Shown here: positions 9,801 through 19,730 of the stretch, piece by piece
How positions within the stretch are numbered: the stretch's first letter is position 1
Layout: each line of letters opens with the position of its first letter
Assembly (NCBI GenBank): GCA_964016985.1
Contig: OZ024821.1
Location: forward strand, 91,874,093-91,938,092
Direction of reading: 5' to 3'
Source of the DNA: Anodontia alba
Lineage: Eukaryota > Mollusca > Bivalvia > Lucinida > Lucinidae
DNA: 64,000 nt
Made by a program: the position numbers and the translations under genes
The notes under the pieces: model-generated
The model's input: the letters and a program-made list of their open reading frames with translations, nothing else
What the model was told of the DNA's origin: nothing
Databases searched by the model: none

Positions 9801-9829
9801 TATTGCAAATAGGGATGTCAGATAAAAAC

Positions 9830-9940
9830 CATATTCAGAATGGCAAACAGTATACATCCCGATGAGATGGCTTGTTATAAGCCATCTCATCTGGATCTAC
9901 ACTATTAGCATAGGCATCTGTTTCAATCTTCAGTGCTCCT
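9830..9940. mobile_element. K1-core hairpin of an unassigned family
   Basis: GGCAAACAGTATACATCCCG and AGATGGCTT pair with AAGCCATCTCATCTGGATCT and ACACTATTAGCA. The outer ends match none of the numbered families well; F14 is the nearest in core sequence. Confidence 0.5.
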
Positions 9941-9961
9941 TGCTGCAAGTGGCTCATTTGT

Positions 9962-10148
9962 TTAACCCATTGTAGTCGGGAGACCCGTAAAAGGGTACTT
10001 GGCAAACAGTGCAGACCCAGATCAGACACCGCAGAACGCCATTTTTCTCTAAGAATATGTAAATCCCATAGCCGGGTTTACCTAAAATTGAAATTGGACT
10101 CTTCCAATATATTGTGTGGTAGAGTCTATTCCATATGCAATGGGTTAA
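9962..10148. mobile_element. F4 element, one core arm deleted
   Basis: TTAACCCATTGTAGTCGGG at the left and CAATGGGTTAA at the right. GGCAAACAGTGCAGACCCAG is present but the opposite arm is missing. The right TTAA (10145-10148) is also the left TTAA of the next F5. Confidence 0.85.
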
Positions 10149-10394
10149 TACTCAGCACTCTGGGTAAAATTTCAGCAGATGACATTCTGAAATATTTTTC
10201 TTTTTTCTTTTTCTTCCCCACACGCCCTCCTCCCCTCCCCTCCAACCCCCCTCCCCAAGAAAATAGGCTTTGACATTTCATGCAAATTGCTTCCAAATCT
10301 GCATGAATTGTCAAAGCCTATTTTCTGGGAAAAGTTAGAAAAATATCGTCAATTTGTCTTCTGCTGACTATGCCCAGAGAGTGGTAAAGGTTAA
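10145..10394. mobile_element. F5 element (K2 core) sharing TTAA with F4
   Basis: TTAATACTCAGCACTCTGGG to GTGGTAAAGGTTAA. Hairpin TTTGACATTTCATGCAAATTG with its opposite arm, trimmed, at 10268-10316. A C/T-rich stretch at 10199-10257 expands the left arm. Confidence 0.85.
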
Positions 10395-10430
10395 GTAACC
10401 AGCTGCTTTCTGGCTTCCATACATTCTTAC

Positions 10431-10532
10431 CTGAGTATCGTAAGTAACGAACATGTCACTGAAATTTTCAGCCTCATCTAGGAATACGTAATCATCATCA
10501 TACATGATTCCAGCTGCTTCTTGTAAAAATCC
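10431..10532 (-). CDS. Possible internal exon, 34 codons
   Basis: Minus-strand open segment in phase 0 ending ...TYDTQ before GTAAGAATG, a near-consensus donor. The translation is acidic and protein-like (MYDDDYVFLDEAENFSD). The would-be acceptor, CTAAAAG, lacks a pyrimidine tract, which argues against it. Product not recognised. It would lie downstream of the first exon at 61 kb on the same strand. Confidence 0.28.
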
Positions 10533-11082
10533 CTTTTAGTTTCTTTGTTTTTTGTGTTTTTTTTCCCTGAGAGTCGCATCTGTTTCAGAGATTTCTGACT
10601 AAACAATACAGCAGCTAATGAGTCATGTTTCTTGTCAGTTTAAATGCAGTCTAACCCATAAGTTTCTTGAACACAAAGTAAGATGGAAAAAGAATTTGTA
10701 GTTTTAACTGAAAAAAAAAGTTAGTCCAACAACATGGGTTTTGTTCAAATGCATACCTATTCCAGTGATATACATCTTTTTACAGACTTTAAAAAATGTC
10801 AATGTCAATTTTTGTTGAATGGTATAACACCATTACACAAGCGCAATTCATCTGCATAATTCATTCATAAACGCTTGGTTAAATGCTAACATGGATTTCA
10901 TTGTCTGATCTATCCATCATTCGAGACTAGATAAAACACCCTTTAATAACTGTCATTCTAATAACAAAAATGATGAAATTTTCCCATTCTTATACATATG
11001 TACCAGTTTATATTTTGTTAGCTGTTTATTTTCTCTTTAATACTTGCAGAAATATAATAGTCGACTATTGATTCTTAATCCT

Positions 11083-11158
11083 TCAGGATACCACAGTCCA
11101 CGGTTCCAAGAATAGCTTCTTTGTAGTTCTGTCTCCAAGAACTTTCATAAATCCACCA
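11083..11158 (-). CDS. Possible terminal exon
   Basis: A strong acceptor (pyrimidine-rich, TAACTTTAACAG) precedes 11158 on the minus strand. Two frames are open to a stop: one reads GGFMKVLGDRTTKKLFLEPW and ends in TGA at 11085-11083; the other begins WWIYESSW and ends in TAA at 11077-11075. The first frame fits, in phase, the donor of the candidate exon at 30473-30687. Product not recognised. Confidence 0.25.
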
Positions 11159-11243
11159 CTGTTAAAGTTAGAAGCAACCAAGTGGTTCGGTTTATCATCC
11201 AAAAATGTAAACACAGCAAATAAAATTTTTTAGTTTCTCCAAT

Positions 11244-11286
11244 TAACAACTGCTCTGTATATACACATTGATATCAATTACCTTAA
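11244..11286. repeat. Left copy of a ~44-bp direct repeat flanking F3
   Basis: TTAACAACTGCTCTGTATA... ends in CCTTAA and is repeated, with some differences, at 11488-11531 on the other side of the F3 element. Confidence 0.75.
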
Positions 11287-11491
11287 CCCTTAAAGTGCCA
11301 AGCAAAATTTGCAGCAGATGACATTCTAATTACTTTTATTTTCAAAGAAAATAAGTCTTGACATTTCAGGTGAATCATCTGCTTGGCAGATGATTCACAT
11401 GAAATGTCAAAACCTATGTTTTTTGAAAAATAAAAAAAAAATATTTCAAAATGTTGTCTGATGCATTTGTGATTGGCACTTTAAGGGTTAA
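11283..11491. mobile_element. F3 element, complete (K2 core)
   Basis: TTAACCCTTAAAGTGCCAA to CACTTTAAGGGTTAA. The hairpin TTGACATTTCAGGTGAATC / GATTCACATGAAATGTCAA centres on TCTGCTTGGCAGA. TTAA at both ends. It sits between two ~44-bp direct repeats. Confidence 0.9.
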
Positions 11492-11577
11492 CAACTGCTC
11501 TGTATAGGCACACCGACATCAATATCCTTAACATCTGCCTTCAGTTTGACTTTCGCATTCTCCCGTTTCTTTAAACC
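11488..11577 (-). CDS. Possible exon ending beside F3
   Basis: After an acceptor-like GTCTGCTTTAG the minus strand reads LKKRENAKVKLKADVKDIDV then GVPIQSSC and a stop at 11490-11488, exactly at the TTAA used by F3. The lysine-rich translation looks like real protein. The final 40 bases are duplicated beyond F3 with several changes. Product not recognised. Confidence 0.27.
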   Translation of the reverse strand, partial: GLKKRENAKVKLKADVKDIDVGVPIQSSC

Positions 11578-11826
11578 TAAAGCAGACGGACTCATTAAAT
11601 GTCATGTATCCCCTGAATACTTGCTCTGAAGTGGAAAAGAAGATGATTACAGACTCTCTAATTGACCCCTTGTTGTCAACTGTAAAGACAGGTGTTTCAG
11701 ATAACTGACCAATCCAATGCCTCAAAGCTAGATAACTGAATGTCCGCCACTGTCCACTTATGACCACTTGACCATAATAGCCAATAACCATTAACTTTTA
11801 CAACAGTCCACCATATAAAGGCTTGT
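11532..11826. other. Unassigned, partly open on the minus strand
   Basis: An 87-codon minus-strand ORF runs 11791-11528 and contains two good acceptor-like sites (CTGTCTTTACAG and TTTTCCACTTCAG). No convincing donor follows, so no gene is called. Confidence 0.35.
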
Positions 11827-12037
11827 TTAATGCTTAGCATTCTGGGTAAAAATCTCTGCAGATGACACTTTGGTATGTTTTTTTTCTTAGTTTTCCCAGA
11901 AAACAGGAGCTGACATTTCATGCAAATTGTCATTGTCATCTGACAATTTGCATGAAATGTAAAATCCCGTTTTCTGCGAAAAATAAGAAAAACATAACAA
12001 CGTGTCATCTGCAGAGATTCTTTACCCAGCATATATA
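11827..12037. mobile_element. F5 element
   Basis: TTAATGCTTAGCATTCTGGG at the left; hairpin TGACATTTCATGCAAATTGTC with its opposite arm, given here only in part; right part ATTCTTTACCCAGCATATA resembles another left end, so both arms are of the same terminal type. Confidence 0.82.
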
Positions 12038-12198
12038 GGATCACCTTGTATAATGTTTGCTCAGTTATGGTCGTCTGGCAGCAAGGTGTTATATTTGCAA
12101 TCCTCTTGTACACTAAATAAATAAAAGCAGCATTCTTTTCTTCTTGGTAAAACAGTTAAAAATTTGAGTCAGCAGATGTCCAGCACTATTTTATAATT

Positions 12199-12391
12199 TT
12201 AACACTTAAAGCGCCAAGCAAAATTAGAAGCAGATGACATTCAAAAATTTTTTTTTTTATTTTTCAGAGTCTTGATATTTCATGTGAATGCCAAGCAGAT
12301 GATTCACATGAAATGTCAAGACTCGTATTCTCTGAAAAATAAAAAAAAAATTGTCGTCTGCTGCAGTTGTGATTGGGGTTTTAAGGGTTAA
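12199..12391. mobile_element. F3 element
   Basis: TTAACACTTAAAGCGCCAAG to TTTTAAGGGTTAA, hairpin TTGATATTTCATGTGAATG / GATTCACATGAAATGTCAA. TTAA on both sides. Confidence 0.87.
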
Positions 12392-13074
12392 TACAATTGA
12401 AAATTTGAGTCAGCGGACATCAGGAAATATTTTATAATTTTAAGTAAAACAGTTCAAAAATTTGAGTCAGCAGACATCAAGCACTGTTTTGTAATTTCAC
12501 TTTTTATTTATATATTTATTTTTATTAATAGATAAAATATAACAATCCAATAGCAACTGTCATTTTACTACATACAGATATACTGCAACAGTTCTTTCTG
12601 TTCAAACACTAAAATTTTTTTTTTTCCCTTCAGGCTTTTTCTCCATTTTTATTTACTAAATTAACATCCCAGAAAAACTCCTTCTTTTGAAACACTAAAA
12701 AAAAATATTTTTTTTCATTCTAGCATTTTTTTCCTCATTTTTTTTTCTACTAAAACATCCTACAAAACTTTTTAACATATTTGGGTCATATTTACCGTAG
12801 CTACCTTAGCTGTTATAATAGAAATATTTCACTTTAATATTCTGAAAGTCATCCTTCTAATTTATCCTCAGTAAGAGAGAAAAATGTCTTTCCTGTGACA
12901 TTACTTCAATGCAAATGAATACCTACAGTCAAATGTTTTAATACATACAACTATACTCCTGGCCATACAAATGGAGTGGTTTACAATTCAAATAATCCAA
13001 TACACACCCACTTCATTACACCTTTCGGACTTGTTTTATCATACAAGTCCCCTCAAACCTACGTTTTAATTTCT
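12392..13074. other. AT-rich region without recognised gene
   Basis: Starts with two short imperfect repeats (AAAATTTGAGTCAGC) that also occur at 12160. The remainder is T-rich with no convincing exon. Confidence 0.4.
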
Positions 13075-13289
13075 TGTTAAAATATAATTTTTGCAAAATT
13101 TGTGGCCTGCTGACATGTTCATTTTTGTTTTCATAGCAAATGTCTTGACATTTCATGTAAATCCTCTGTCAAGCAGACAATTCACATAAATGTCAATTCT
13201 TATTTATTATGAAAAATAATAATAATTAAAAAAACAAATATTTAAAAATAACATCTGCTGCAGTTGTGATTGGCGCCTTAAGGGTTATT
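13075..13289. mobile_element. F3 element, left end decayed
   Basis: TTGACATTTCATGTAAATCC and GACAATTCACATAAATGTCAA form the hairpin; the right end is CTGCAGTTGTGATTGGCGCC then TTAAGGGTTAT. The left terminus is only loosely recognisable. Confidence 0.7.
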
Positions 13290-13541
13290 AGAATGATATT
13301 ACTTGTGTCAAACAAAACATGACCGAAATAAACTCATGTTTTTAAAAGTATCAGTTTCTAAATACTTAATGCACATAATTACAATAACTATTTTGTCAGT
13401 TTGACGATGCAGTCGTATAATTATTTCTTTTAAATGGTTCTTAAAATTCTTAACATGAAATTTACTGAACAATTACCTGATTTGCGATAAGATCACTATC
13501 TAATTTTTTTTTTCGAATTGTCATCTATGCTGTCCATGGAA

Positions 13542-13708
13542 TTAACACTAAGCATGCTAGAAAAAAATTCAGCAGACGACTTTTTGAAATATTTTTTTTT
13601 TCTTATCTAAGGAGACAATTTGCATGAAATATCATACCTGTTTTCTGGGAAGATAAGAGAATTATAATTAATTCCTCATCTGCTGAATTTGCTCATGCAG
13701 AGGTAAAA
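13542..13708. mobile_element. F5 element, degraded
   Basis: TTAACACTAAGCATGCTAG, CAGCAGACGAC, GGAGACAATTTGCATGAAAT and CATCTGCTGAATTTGCTCAT. The left core arm has been lost. Confidence 0.72.
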
Positions 13709-13997
13709 ATAAAACAACGCTGAATTTGGTTGGTTGGTTGGTAGATTTTTAACTACTGAAGGCACCTGAATCACATGGAAGCAGGATGTTTTGAAATCAG
13801 ATGAATGTTTTCAATTCATAGCTCCATCAGACTTCCCTGTCTGTCTGAAGATACCAGGGAGCCTTGGCAATTCAAAAAGTCATCAAAGGGCTGAATAGCC
13901 CTGAAATGACAGATTCTATGAGAAACTAATAAATTCCCGGTATCATTCTGTTCTCCATTTAAGTTTGTGAGACGCTTCTTCGTCGAAAAAAAAAAGA

Positions 13998-14085
13998 GCT
14001 ATAGCGAACAACAAAGGCGCTGATCAGCCTGCGGGGATGCATGATGCGCAGGCTGATCTGCGCCTTTGTTGTTCGCACATATATT
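13998..14085. repeat. Inverted repeat with GCGAACAACAAAGGCGC arms
   Basis: GCGAACAACAAAGGCGCTGA and CTGATCTGCGCCTTTGTTGT are arms around a central CATGATGCG. Similar arm sequences recur near 43090 and 45750, suggesting a further hairpin family related to K1 (GATCAGCCTGCG). Confidence 0.6.
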
Positions 14086-14365
14086 AAGGTGGGTTTTCTC
14101 AGCGACAGATCAAGCACAAGTTGCACTACTTTTGTATGGACAGCTCTTCAATGGCATACTAATATACACACATTGAAACATTTGGTCTACCTTTGTGCGC
14201 GGATAAATACGAAATTGAATATTAGTCAAAGTCACTTTCTCTAAAACCGTGTGTGGCAACGAAGAATGACAGATAGAATCTGTCATTAAAAACGTGTCTG
14301 ATTAGACTGCAAGAATACACAGGCTCATTCCTGTCTTCACTGGACGCATATTTTCATGTTGCAGC

Positions 14366-14545
14366 CTAACCCTTGTCATGCTAAATAAATTGTTGCCACA
14401 CCCACTTCTAATTTTCAGCCAATCAGATCACTTGATCCAGATTGTTGATATAAATTCACATACTTAATGGCAAACAGTGCAGATCCAGATCAGTTGGCTT
14501 CTTCAGATGGCAGGGTATACCTGGGTTCAGCAGGACTAGGGTTAA
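14366..14545. mobile_element. F1 element, core arm deleted
   Basis: CTAACCCTTGTCATGCTAAA to CAGGACTAGGGTTAA. The left arm GCAGATCCAGATCAGTTGGC is kept and the opposite arm is deleted after TTCTTCAGA. Left duplication reads CTAA, right TTAA. Confidence 0.82.
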
Positions 14546-14755
14546 TTAAATGCCAATATATTTGCCAATCACAACTGCAGCAGACAATATTTTGAAATAT
14601 TTCTTCAACATTTTTCAGAGAAAATAAGGCTATCAGCCTATCAACATGATAATCAGCATGAAATGTTAAGCCTTGTTTTCTCTGTAAGAAAAAGAAAAAA
14701 AAAAAAAATCAGAAATGTTGTTTGCTATAATTTTGTATGGTACTTTAAGGGTTAT
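14546..14755. mobile_element. F3 element abutting F1
   Basis: GCCAATCACAACTGCAGCAG on the left, decayed hairpin around 14635-14675, right end GGTACTTTAAGGGTTA. It begins directly at the TTAATTAA that ends the F1 copy. Confidence 0.75.
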
Positions 14756-15589
14756 AGCCTGGCCCCACCGATATGAGTTTTAGTTTTCTTATCTAACAAA
14801 GGTAAAATACTCCTACTTGACTATTTTTCTACACATGTCATCTCCCTTACCTGGCAGAAACTTGTAATTGATCAGCCAAATCAGAGAGAGAAATAAATTC
14901 ATTCCAAAAGGAAGGACTTTAGTGAAATATAAATCATTTTTATGCCGATACAATTATCAATTAGAGGTAGATTGGCATTCCTCCAAGAAATGAGACTGTT
15001 CAAACTTAGTCCAATCAAACACTATTGTGTTTCTGATACAGTCTTATAATACTCCAATCTCTTGGTCCATTCAGTCTGAGCCAGTACTAAGTGGCAGAAA
15101 GGATCTCTGGAAAAAAATGCACCAAAAGGTCTACAGGGACTTACTGAATGGACTGTAACCAGTCTAGTTAGACAGGAGCCAGTCTAGTTAAGAGTTAATG
15201 TTAGTTGTTTTATTAGAGACAATTTGCATGCATTTAAAGGAAAATTAAGAAGACTGTATAAAAAAAAGTATTATCTGCTAGTATGCCTATTTAAATTAAA
15301 CATATGAAAGGTTAAAAAGATCAGTTTGTAGTATTGTGGTGACTAAATCCATCATCTTGCTGACTCAACACTATCACCCTTCAGGTGGACAGAGCTTCAG
15401 TTATGTACTGGATTCAAGAAATACTTCTCTTATGTTTCTATACAGACATAGCACGGTGAATATCTTAGCTTCAGCAGAACCTTGTCAAAAAGAAAATTCT
15501 TATGAGATCTCGAGAAATCACGATGAAGAAGAAAAAAAAATTATTTTTTTTTTTCCAAAATATGTAATCTGGAGCTTTGAATCCAGTAC
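14756..15589. other. Region without recognised family
   Basis: Mostly unassigned. A minus-strand donor-like CAG/GTAAGG sits at 14858 after a short open stretch, but the acceptor is weak. CAGTCTAGTTAGACAGGAGC near 15162-15192 looks like a scrap of F11 ends. Confidence 0.4.
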
Positions 15590-15834
15590 TTAACCCTTAA
15601 AGCGCCAATCACAACTATTGTCGTCTGCTTTGTCTTCTGCTGGTTACTTTAAAAGTCACTTCTGCAAACAGTGTGGACCCAGATCAGACTGCTCCTTTAG
15701 GAGCAGTCTGATCTGGGTCCACATTGTTTGCCTGTATGCAAAAACAGGTTTGAAAAGTTTGCAAGAATATTCAGCAGACGACATAAACAGACAACATTTT
15801 CAGATGCAGGTTTTCTTAGTGCTTTAAGGGTTAA
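15590..15834. mobile_element. F2 element, complete
   Basis: TTAACCCTTAAAGCGCCAAT to TAGTGCTTTAAGGGTTAA. Perfect inner hairpin GGACCCAGATCAGACTGCTC with its reverse complement at 15696-15722. Confidence 0.92.
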
Positions 15835-16369
15835 AGGTCATATCACTGAAGAAAGTACCATACACTGTGACATATGCAAACACCAATGGCCCAAACCGGA
15901 CTGCACATTTACACAGTCTGATCAGAGACACTTGCTACTCAGCAAGACAGCTAGCAAATGAAGAATGAATGCCCTGTTCAGACTGTGGGCTTATGGTACA
16001 GGCTGACCTGGGCCCTTGTTCATTGGTGTAAAAAGACACTTTTGTGTATGCAAGAAATCTGAAGGCCTTGGATAACCAGAATATAGTAACAAACGTGGAT
16101 TTTATATATACACGTATTATATAAAATATATATTTTGGTGAAAACTAGCATTCTGTGTTCTCACTGAAATCTTCTCATTAAACAGGACCTAATATTGTCA
16201 CAGAATATACATTTTTATAGAGAAATGATGCATTAATATCTTTTATCGAAATTACTAACAATTTTTCTGGAGCCCTGAAATCCAGGTTCATGTCTCAGGT
16301 GAACTGATGTGGAAACAGAAAAATTTGTCACCAAATTATGGTTTTGCTTGAATATGGTATGATAAAAGG
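15835..16369. other. Region without recognised gene
   Basis: Contains a loosely K1-like piece (15870-16030, with ACACAGTCTGATCAGAGAC). Otherwise AT-rich unassigned sequence. Confidence 0.4.
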
Positions 16370-16585
16370 GCATTTAAGGAAGATTGTTTCCATCTTTACC
16401 AGGGAGACAGCTTTTATGACTTCCTTTTGGTTTCTGCACATCAAGTGCATTCTGAAAAGGGGTCTACCCTAAAAGGAAAGAATTCGCTCCCCATGGGAGC
16501 AAATTCTTTTCTTTTTGAGCAGACTCCTTTTCAGAATGGGACAAAAACTATTTTGACTGACTTGCCTTGGAAGTGTATCCATTCC
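16370..16585. mobile_element. F13 palindromic element
   Basis: Inner hairpin TTCTGAAAAGGGGTCTACCC and AAAGAATTCGCTCCC pair with GGGAGCAAATTCTTTTC and GACTCCTTTTCAGAA. Outer arms contain CCAGGGAGACAGCTTTTATG and TGACTTGCCTTGG. Confidence 0.78.
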
Positions 16586-16664
16586 TCTAAAACTGGTAAA
16601 AATAAACATTTACAATTAACCAAATGAAAAATATAGCTATATATTGCTTATAGAGTGCTAAAAG

Positions 16665-16877
16665 TTAACCCTTAAAGCACCAATCACAACTACTGTCATC
16701 TGCTTTGTCATCTGCTTGTGGTTTTAAAAGTCATTTTTGCAAACAGTGTGGACCCAGATCAGACTAGGAGCAGTCTGTATGCAAAAATAGGTTTGAAAAG
16801 TCTGCAAGAATATTCAGCAGACGACATAAACAGACGACATTTTCAGATGCAGTTTTTCTTGGAGCTTTAAGGGTTAA
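16665..16877. mobile_element. F2 element sharing TTAA with F3
   Basis: TTAACCCTTAAAGCACCAAT to GGAGCTTTAAGGGTTAA. Most of the right core arm is deleted. Its last TTAA (16874-16877) starts the next element. Confidence 0.87.
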
Positions 16878-17081
16878 CCCTCAAAATACCAAGCAAAAAC
16901 TGTAGCAGAAGACAGTCAATTTTTTTTTATTATCATTTTTCAGACAAAATAAGGCTTGACATTCATGTAAATCATCTGCCTAGCAGATGATTCACATGAA
17001 TGTAAAGCGTTATTTTCTCTGGAAAAAAAAAAAATGTCTGCTGCAGTTGTAATTGGCTATATATAGTGTTTAAATGGTTAA
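16874..17081. mobile_element. F3 element abutting F2
   Basis: TTAACCCTCAAAATACCAAG to AATGGTTAA; hairpin GTAAATCATCTGCCTAGCAG / GATGATTCACATGAATG. Confidence 0.83.
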
Positions 17082-17610
17082 TGGGTCTTCCACATAGCAA
17101 GCTCCTACTCAATATTGATTGCTGTGCAAAGAATGCAGTTGCAAAAAGAATGCAGCTGCACAAAGAATGCAGTGTGCTGTCTGAGAATGTATCTCTGTTA
17201 GTTTCTCTAACAAAACAATCTACACATAGTGTCTTGGCAAACAGAACTATTGTCAGAAATCGTAATGTGCATAAATGAGGAAATCAGCCATTTCTCATAT
17301 GCAAATTAGGCTGCACATCTCTGTAAGATCTTTACACTGTGCCAATTATAATACATAGCTCTATATAAGGGGGTGGAAGTTGTATAAAGTAGGTCAGAGG
17401 TCAACATATGACAGACAGCATCTCCAACAGAAGTACCCATACCTTATAAATCTGGTAAGCATATAGAGGCCTTACAAGTCAAAGTGACCTACTTTTGGTA
17501 TGTGACACACTGTCTTCAACAGATATACCCATACATCTATTTTAGGTAAGCCTAACCAAATTTGCTTAGGCCAGGACATACAGTACATATGCACCAGACT
17601 GAAGTTTGGG
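17082..17610. other. Region without recognised gene
   Basis: A 15-base unit CAAAGAATGCAG... is repeated three times near 17126-17172. No other feature recognised. Confidence 0.4.
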
Positions 17611-17709
17611 GTCGTTTTGAGTGCAGTCAGTTTACCTAACCACACTTTTCGAACCTGCAACCTCCTGATCTTCAGTCAGACCAGAATCAAACTAAGCCAT
17701 CAAGGCTGG
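17611..17709 (-). mobile_element. tRNA-derived SINE, internally deleted
   Basis: Reverse strand carries the tRNA-like head (GGAGGTTGCAGGTTCGAA) joined directly to the tail-side block TAGGTAAACTGACTGCACTC-like, so the middle of the SINE is missing. It lies head to head with the next copy. Confidence 0.7.
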
Positions 17710-17726
17710 CTCCAGACTAAAGTATG

Positions 17727-18040
17727 GCCTGCCTTGGTTGCTCAGTTTGATGCCTGTCTGAATGGTGATCAGGAGGTTGCGGGTACGACCCCCACCGGGC
17801 TGACAACATTCTTTTGTGGAGATTGATCATGAAATATTTTCTACGGTCATTTTCTCCCTTCCGCTGATTCCACTGATTCAAGAAGGTCAGTTTCTGGCAA
17901 AAGAATGTACACAATACTGTTTAATTCTGCTTAGAGGACTAAGCCTGCCCAGTAAAAGTGTGATAAGGTAAACTGCCCAAGCTCATAATGACCACATTGG
18001 GTTGATTGTGCCATAAAACATCAACACAAACAAACAAAAA
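17727..18040 (+). mobile_element. tRNA-derived SINE
   Basis: Head contains an A-box-like TTGGTTGCTCAGTTTGATG and B-box-like GGTTGCGGGTACGACCC. The body matches the copies at 31.8, 34.2, 43.7 and 57.8 kb (AATATTTTCTACGGTCATTT, CAGTTTCTGGC). An (ACAAAC) A-rich tail ends it. AAAGTATG flanks both ends as a likely 8-bp target duplication. Confidence 0.85.
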
Positions 18041-18078
18041 GTATGTCAGAATAAAATATAGCTTGTAGTGACATACTT

Positions 18079-18278
18079 TTAGCCCTTCTCTTGCTGAATA
18101 AGACATGCTCTGTCTTAGCAAACAGTGTAGATCCAGATCAGTTGGCTTCTGATCTGGATCTGCACCGCTTGTCATTAAATATGTGAATTTCTATCAAAAA
18201 CCCGGATGAAGTAATCTGATTGGCTGGAAATTAGAAGTGGGCGTGGCATCTTAATTTATTCAGCATGACAAGGGTTAG
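18079..18278. mobile_element. F1 element with TTAG duplications
   Basis: TTAGCCCTTCTCTTGCTGAA to GCATGACAAGGGTTAG. K1 hairpin GTAGATCCAGATCAGTTGGC / GATCTGGATCTGCACCGC, with the tip shortened. The four-base flank is TTAG at both sides rather than TTAA. Confidence 0.87.
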
Positions 18279-18840
18279 TTTAACTTTTTGTTCCATCACA
18301 TTGTCTTCAATAGATGTACCCATACTATACAACAAATTCGGTAAGCCTGTCATACAGCAGAGGTGACAACAGCAGAAAAGTCCTTCCATTTACCTTAAAT
18401 GTCTTACGGCATTATGTGACCAGCACAGACCTTGGCAAACCAGACAGTTGCAAATTCTGATCAGAGCCTCACTTTTTGCCAAGATAATATATGGGCCTGT
18501 CAGTGAACACTAAAAGTAGATTAATATGTTGGTATAAGTAATCTGATCTGTGTCCACAATGTTGTAAAAGTCATAGGGCTCATTTTGAAAGGGGTCTTTT
18601 TCTTGCTAAATATACAATATTCATGAGAAAAATAACCTGATCTATCACCCACAATGTTACACCATATAACAAAAGGAGTCAAATTATTATTCTTCATCAA
18701 TATAATAACAATGTGATTGTATTTGGAAATATAATATTAATTAAACAATTTCCACCAATTCATTCATTTCAGTAGCCATGAAGTTGCTATGCTGCTTGCT
18801 TTCAATTTGCTGTTTTTCTTAAATTACTATAATGAGTATA
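18279..18840. other. Region without recognised gene
   Basis: Includes a weak K1/F6-like scrap near 18390-18480 (CTTGGCAAACCAGACAGTTG). No exon seen. Confidence 0.4.
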
Positions 18841-18992
18841 TTAACCCTTGTCCTGCTGAACCCGGATATGCCCTGCCTTTGCAAAGAAGCCAACTGATCT
18901 GGAGCTGCACTGTTTGTCATTAAGTATGTGAATTTGTATCAACAACCTGGATCAAGTAATCTGATTGGCTGAAAATTAGAAGTGGGTGGGGC
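18841..18992. mobile_element. F1 element, truncated
   Basis: TTAACCCTTGTCCTGCTGAA at the left. The left K1 arm is largely deleted (GCAAAGAAGCCAACTGATC). It breaks off at GGGGCATCC, where an F13 element begins. Confidence 0.8.
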
Positions 18993-19207
18993 ATCCTGGA
19001 TTAAGGGAAATTGATATACTTTCAAGGATGGCAACTTTTTCAAAATTGTTTTGGCGCCTTACTGAAAAAGGGTCTACTCTAAATGGAAAGAATTTGCTCC
19101 CTGGTGGAGCAAATTGTTTCCTTTTTTTAGAGCAGACCCCTTTTCAGAAGGGCTTGTTGTATATAAGTAAACAGGAAGTCACAAAAGTTGTCTCCCTCAT
19201 AAAAAAA
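18993..19207. mobile_element. F13 element
   Basis: Hairpin ACTGAAAAAGGGTCTACTC and AAAGAATTTGCTCC with GGAGCAAATTGTTTCC and GAGCAGACCCCTTTTCAG. Outer arms TACTTTCAAGGATGGCAAC and AAAGTTGTCTCCCTC. Confidence 0.8.
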
Positions 19208-19463
19208 TGTCAGAAAATCTACCAAGCACATCAAGTCCTCTTAAACAGGGCTGCATTCAGCAGTGTAAAATGATTGCAAACATTTTGCCCTGAATCCCTG
19301 TACCTAGTGATGAATGCCAACAGGAGCAGGGGTCCAGGGTAAAACTTGCACTTCTGAATGCAGCCCAGTATAATCACAAATATTCAGAGATGAATCAGGA
19401 TAAAGCTACTGATCATGGGTTTACATTATTTTCCTTTCAGTCAGCACATTTACACATTACACT

Positions 19464-19730
19464 GTGGTACTGTAATAATCCCTGAGTATTGGACCTAAGC
19501 AAACAGAAGAGAACCAGATCAGATGACACATTCTGCAGCATCTGATCAGGTTCTGTACTGTTTGCCACTCATCCAGCAATTTTTAGACACATCAGCAGAC
19601 ACCAAAATGAACTTGTTCAAATTTTAAGACAAATATGGTAAGTTGTTAAATATGGTAATTAAAATAGACTTGTTCAAACTTTGGGATAATGATAAGGAGT
19701 TCAGGTTACCAAATATTTATGGTAATTATA
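19464..19730. mobile_element. F6 element plus an extra F6 right part
   Basis: ATAATCCCTGAGTATTGGAC, K1-like AGCAAACAGAAGAGAACCAG and CTGATCAGGTTCTGTACTG, then CACTCATCCAGCAATTTTTA. A second partial F6 right part follows at about 19664-19730. Confidence 0.7.

Larger units (their letters stand above)
10395..11282. other. Low-repeat region with possible minus-strand exons
   Basis: Few recognised repeats. It contains a strong minus-strand splice donor (CAG, then GTAAGAATG) after an open segment at 10431-10532, and a strong acceptor next to an open segment at 11158-11075. This is one of the better places in the window to look for host exons. Confidence 0.45.

Noticed and set aside
11528..11791. 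87-codon minus-strand ORF as an intact gene
   Set aside because: The frame overlaps two better acceptor sites and another frame is more protein-like at its 3' end; no donor or start evidence.
14858..14935. Minus-strand exon before GTAAGG at 14857
   Set aside because: Two frames are equally open, the acceptor (CACTAAAG) is weak and the segment is short.
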